Assembly (NCBI GenBank): GCA_963810055.1
Contig: CAWEME010000012.1
Coordinates: 383,809-447,808, forward strand
DNA: 64,000 nt
Reading direction: 5' to 3'
From: REEB95 sp963810055
Lineage (GTDB): Bacteria > Pseudomonadota > Alphaproteobacteria > ATCC43930 > CGMCC-115725
Shown: positions 61,839-64,000 of the stretch, piece by piece
Layout: each line of letters opens with the position of its first letter
Position numbering within the stretch: position 1 is the stretch's first letter
Notes under the pieces: generated by a model
The model's input: the letters and a program-made list of their open reading frames with translations, nothing else
The model's database searches: none
Told to the model about the DNA's origin: nothing
Made by a program: the position numbers and the translations under genes

Positions 61839-63614
61839 ATGCCCATGCGCGATGAGAAATACGGCGGCGCCCGACGCAAGATGCGCCTGCTTCGGCTCGC
61901 CAGGGATCTGTGGGCGAAGCCGTATTTTCGCGGGCTGATCAACAGGATCGTCTGGGGCAAAACGGAACCACGCGACGGATGGGCGAGTTTCGACCGCACG
62001 CCCTGGGCGCATCCCTGGTTGACCGCCGAAAACATCGCCGCCATGCGCGAGCACGGCCGCACGCTCCGGCATTCAATCGAGGGATTGCGGCACAAGGCGG
62101 AGCATTACCGCTACGCTTTCACCGGCAATATCGGCAACGGCATGTATACCCGCGCCGTCGGGTTGCGCCGCCAAGGCCTGGCGGTCGACGTCGTTCTTAA
62201 TCCCCAGGACAACTTCGTCATGAGCCACCCGTTCTGGGAGGAATACGAGGGCGAGGTGGCGGACGGGGTTGGTCTCGACGTCTCGGCTTTCCCCGGATTC
62301 CAAAGCCGCATGAAATCCCTCGACCATGTCTATTCCTGCGATCAAGACAGCAGCTATCCGGATCACTTCACCGAGGCCCTCCACTACGCCTCGGTCTTCG
62401 ATGTCGTCCGGTGGAAGGAATTTTTCTGCCACATGCCGACCTACGAATTCCTCCAAAGCTACGATGCGATCCTCGCGGCGCAATATCCCTATTTCGCCTA
62501 TTTCGCGCGGCGCCCCTATCTCGCGACCCAGGTCGGCGGCGACATCTGGTACGAATGCTCCCGGGACGACGCTTACGGTCGGTTGCAACGCGTCTCCTTC
62601 GCCGCAGCGCGCGCCTTCCTGGCGTCGAACCCGTGGAGCTTCGCTTTCGCCCGGCGTTACGGGTTCCGGCATCTCACCTATCTGCCCTTCATCGTCGACG
62701 ACCAGATCTATCGCCCCGGCGACCCCGTTTACCGCGAGGAATGGCGGCAGCGGATCGGCGGGAGTTTCTTCGTCCTTTCGACCGCCCGACTGGACGACTA
62801 CTACAAGGGATCGAGTGTGGCGCTCGACGGCTTCGCGCAATTCGCCGCCAGCCATCCGGAGGCCCGTCTTATCCTGATCGGATGGGGCGAGGATCTGAAC
62901 CGGCTGCGTGACAGGCTCGCGCGCCTGGGTATCGCCGAACGGACCCTCATTCTGCCGGTCGCTGGCAAGCGGCGCCTGATCGACTATCTGCGCTCGGCCG
63001 ATTGCCTGCTCGGCCAGTTCGTGTTGGGCTATTACGGCGCCGCCGGCATCGAGGCCATGGCGTGTGGCCTGCCGATCGTCATGAAACTGAACCGCGCGCA
63101 GTACAATGCATTTTGCGAGACCGGAGCGCCCCCCGTGTACCGGGTGGTGGGCCGGGAAGCGGGCCCGCCAACAGCTCTGGAAAAGGCGTACAGGATTGGT
63201 CGTTCTGGGGCTGGTTCGTCAACGCAAAAACCGGTGACTGGCCGTTTGCGCCGAGCGCCAAAAACGTGCGGCCAAGTCATGGACAAGGTCCGCGGAATCG
63301 ACTTCGACGATCCTGCTCCCGTTGATGGAGAGGAAAACGAAGAGACCCTCGCTGCCATTGAGGAGGGCATCCGGGACGCTGGGGCTGGCCATACCGTTCC
63401 CATAGAAGAAGTCCGAAGGCTCTTGCCCGGGTGGATCGCCGCCTCATCTTCACAGAAAAAGTCCTGGGGTGACCCTTCCGGCGATCGTGGCAATTTGCTC
63501 GGACGGTTCCCTCGCATGGGGAGCGTCATCAGCAGGAGGTCGCGAGTGCGAAAGCTGGTGCACACTCCGATTCTGGTCTACTACCAAGTGCATGAGGCGC
63601 GGGCGGCGTCGTAG
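61839..63614 (+). CDS. GT4-like glycosyltransferase whose 3' end is replaced by foreign sequence
   Basis: GT-B fold transferase. Recognisable up to about residue 435: 'TGNIGNGMYTRAVGLRRQGL', 'FFVLSTARLDDYYKGSSVAL', 'RLILIGWGEDLNRL', 'LRSADCLLGQFVLGYYGAAG', 'EAMACGLPIVM', 'FCETGAPPV'. A normal member would go on to finish the C-terminal lobe. Here the frame instead runs through unrelated sequence (63150-63278) into a toxin-antitoxin relic and stops at 63614. The catalytic EX7E-like region is present, but folding of the last helix is doubtful. Confidence 0.78.
   Translation: MPMRDEKYGGARRKMRLLRLARDLWAKPYFRGLINRIVWGKTEPRDGWASFDRTPWAHPWLTAENIAAMREHGRTLRHSIEGLRHKAEHYRYAFTGNIGNGMYTRAVGLRRQGLAVDVVLNPQDNFVMSHPFWEEYEGEVADGVGLDVSAFPGFQSRMKSLDHVYSCDQDSSYPDHFTEALHYASVFDVVRWKEFFCHMPTYEFLQSYDAILAAQYPYFAYFARRPYLATQVGGDIWYECSRDDAYGRLQRVSFAAARAFLASNPWSFAFARRYGFRHLTYLPFIVDDQIYRPGDPVYREEWRQRIGGSFFVLSTARLDDYYKGSSVALDGFAQFAASHPEARLILIGWGEDLNRLRDRLARLGIAERTLILPVAGKRRLIDYLRSADCLLGQFVLGYYGAAGIEAMACGLPIVMKLNRAQYNAFCETGAPPVYRVVGREAGPPTALEKAYRIGRSGAGSSTQKPVTGRLRRAPKTCGQVMDKVRGIDFDDPAPVDGEENEETLAAIEEGIRDAGAGHTVPIEEVRRLLPGWIAASSSQKKSWGDPSGDRGNLLGRFPRMGSVISRRSRVRKLVHTPILVYYQVHEARAAS
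63279..63614 (+). pseudogene. relic of a type II toxin-antitoxin module fused in frame
   Basis: From the ATG at 63279 the frame encodes 'EENEETLAAIEEGIRDAG', 'TVPIEEVRRLLPGWI' and 'SSSQKKS', a ParD/RHH-like antitoxin end, without its own stop. About 8 codons later it continues 'LGRFPRMGSV', 'RVRKLVHTPILVYYQVHEAR', resembling the C-terminal strands of a ParE/RelE toxin. The N-terminal two thirds of the toxin are missing, so a deletion has fused both remnants. Family assignment rests on motif resemblance only. Confidence 0.6.
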
Positions 63615-64000
63615 TGCTTGCTTGTTGAATCCTTATTTAAGGAGCTCCCGATCCGTCTTTTTGGCCATCACGGCATGGCTCCCACGGTAAGGCGCGCGGA
63701 GGCTCCCCGATCATCTTGACGTTGCCGCCTGGATTGCCCTGGAAAAAAGCGGCTCAGTGGGTTGGAAGCCGATCGGAGCGCCAACCTCTCTGGAGCCAAG
63801 ATAAACCCCAGGAGTCCTGCAGGGGTTGATACAAGAAGCCGCATGTTGCTGCGGCGGCTGAGGAAATAAATGGGAAGAGGCGTGGCGCGTCAAGACCAAA
63901 CTCAGCCGAACCGCTATGCCCGGCTTTGATATAACGGGTCGCCATGGACTGGCGGCGCTCCGGTTTCTTCATAGTCGCAGCAGCACGAACTGAACCAAGA
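63615..64000. other. no recognisable gene
   Basis: 386 bases with only short, unconvincing open frames on both strands. A minus-strand frame at 63754-63972 beginning 'MKKPERRQSMATRYIKAG' has no relatives I recognise. Composition is less GC-biased than the core genome, suggesting decayed or mobile DNA beyond the polysaccharide locus. Confidence 0.5.

Noticed and set aside
63002..63325. Alternative frame with SGKGVQDWSFWGWFVNAKTG inside the glycosyltransferase 3' end
   Set aside because: No start or family support; it could belong to the foreign junction DNA but cannot be assigned.
63900..64000. Minus-strand frame reading EETGAPPV near the window end, similar to the GT motif ETGAPPV
   Set aside because: Only eight residues match, the frame has a stop shortly after, and no other GT motif is present; probably coincidence.

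Overview
The window is a GC-rich chromosomal segment from an alphaproteobacterium. Supporting signs are the phoR-pstCAB-phoU-phoB order, RegB/RegA with a SCO protein nearby, GlnD, the dnaK-dnaJ and grpE-hrcA-rph-rdgB-hemW blocks, and the rsmI-yraN-BON-gshB block. The exact order or genus cannot be fixed from sequence alone; a Rhodospirillales-like lineage is plausible. No rRNA, tRNA or CRISPR array was recognised.

Layout. 1-8200: an OmpR-type response regulator cut by the window edge, an arylformamidase-like hydrolase lacking its nucleophile serine, two tandem family 2 glycosyltransferases, an aquaporin, a class A penicillin-binding protein whose 5' end is duplicated and broken, a YciA-like thioesterase and a frameshifted membrane protein. 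8300-14000: the phosphate regulon (phoB, phoU, pstB, pstA, pstC, phoR on the minus strand) with a clear Pho box before pstC and no pstS. 14100-20850: mutS, glnD and an MFS transporter. 20850-29150: protein quality control (dnaJ, dnaK behind a heat-shock-type promoter, grpE, hrcA), a TPR protein, rph, rdgB and hemW. 29100-38500: an LppC-like lipoprotein divergent from rsmI-yraN-BON-gshB, dps, a small lipoprotein, a PfkB sugar kinase, typA and a PAS protein. 38400-47850: a cyclophilin, AmpG, a YgjP-type metallopeptidase, SCO1/SenC, cobA, an ankyrin protein, a GT39 mannosyltransferase-like protein, cobS and the redox two-component pair regB-regA.

47980-63600 is an accessory surface-polysaccharide locus, all on the plus strand and mostly translationally coupled. 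It holds a Gfo/Idh dehydrogenase fused to a left-handed beta-helix acyltransferase, a DegT aminotransferase, an NDP-sugar epimerase, an AsnB-type amidotransferase, a Wzm/Wzt ABC exporter, a FemAB/GNAT-like acyltransferase, a polysaccharide-deacetylase-like protein, an ATP-grasp ligase, two methyltransferases and a glycosyltransferase. Together these suggest an ABC-exported glycan built from acylated amino sugars and further decorated by amide-forming enzymes. The locus ends in a glycosyltransferase tail that runs in frame into the relic of a toxin-antitoxin module, followed by about 390 bp without a recognisable gene.

Several core genes carry lesions of the insertion or duplication type (PBP1A 5' end, the 8.06 kb membrane protein, cobA 3' end, regB middle). 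Either these are real decay events or the assembly has local errors; reads spanning each site would decide.
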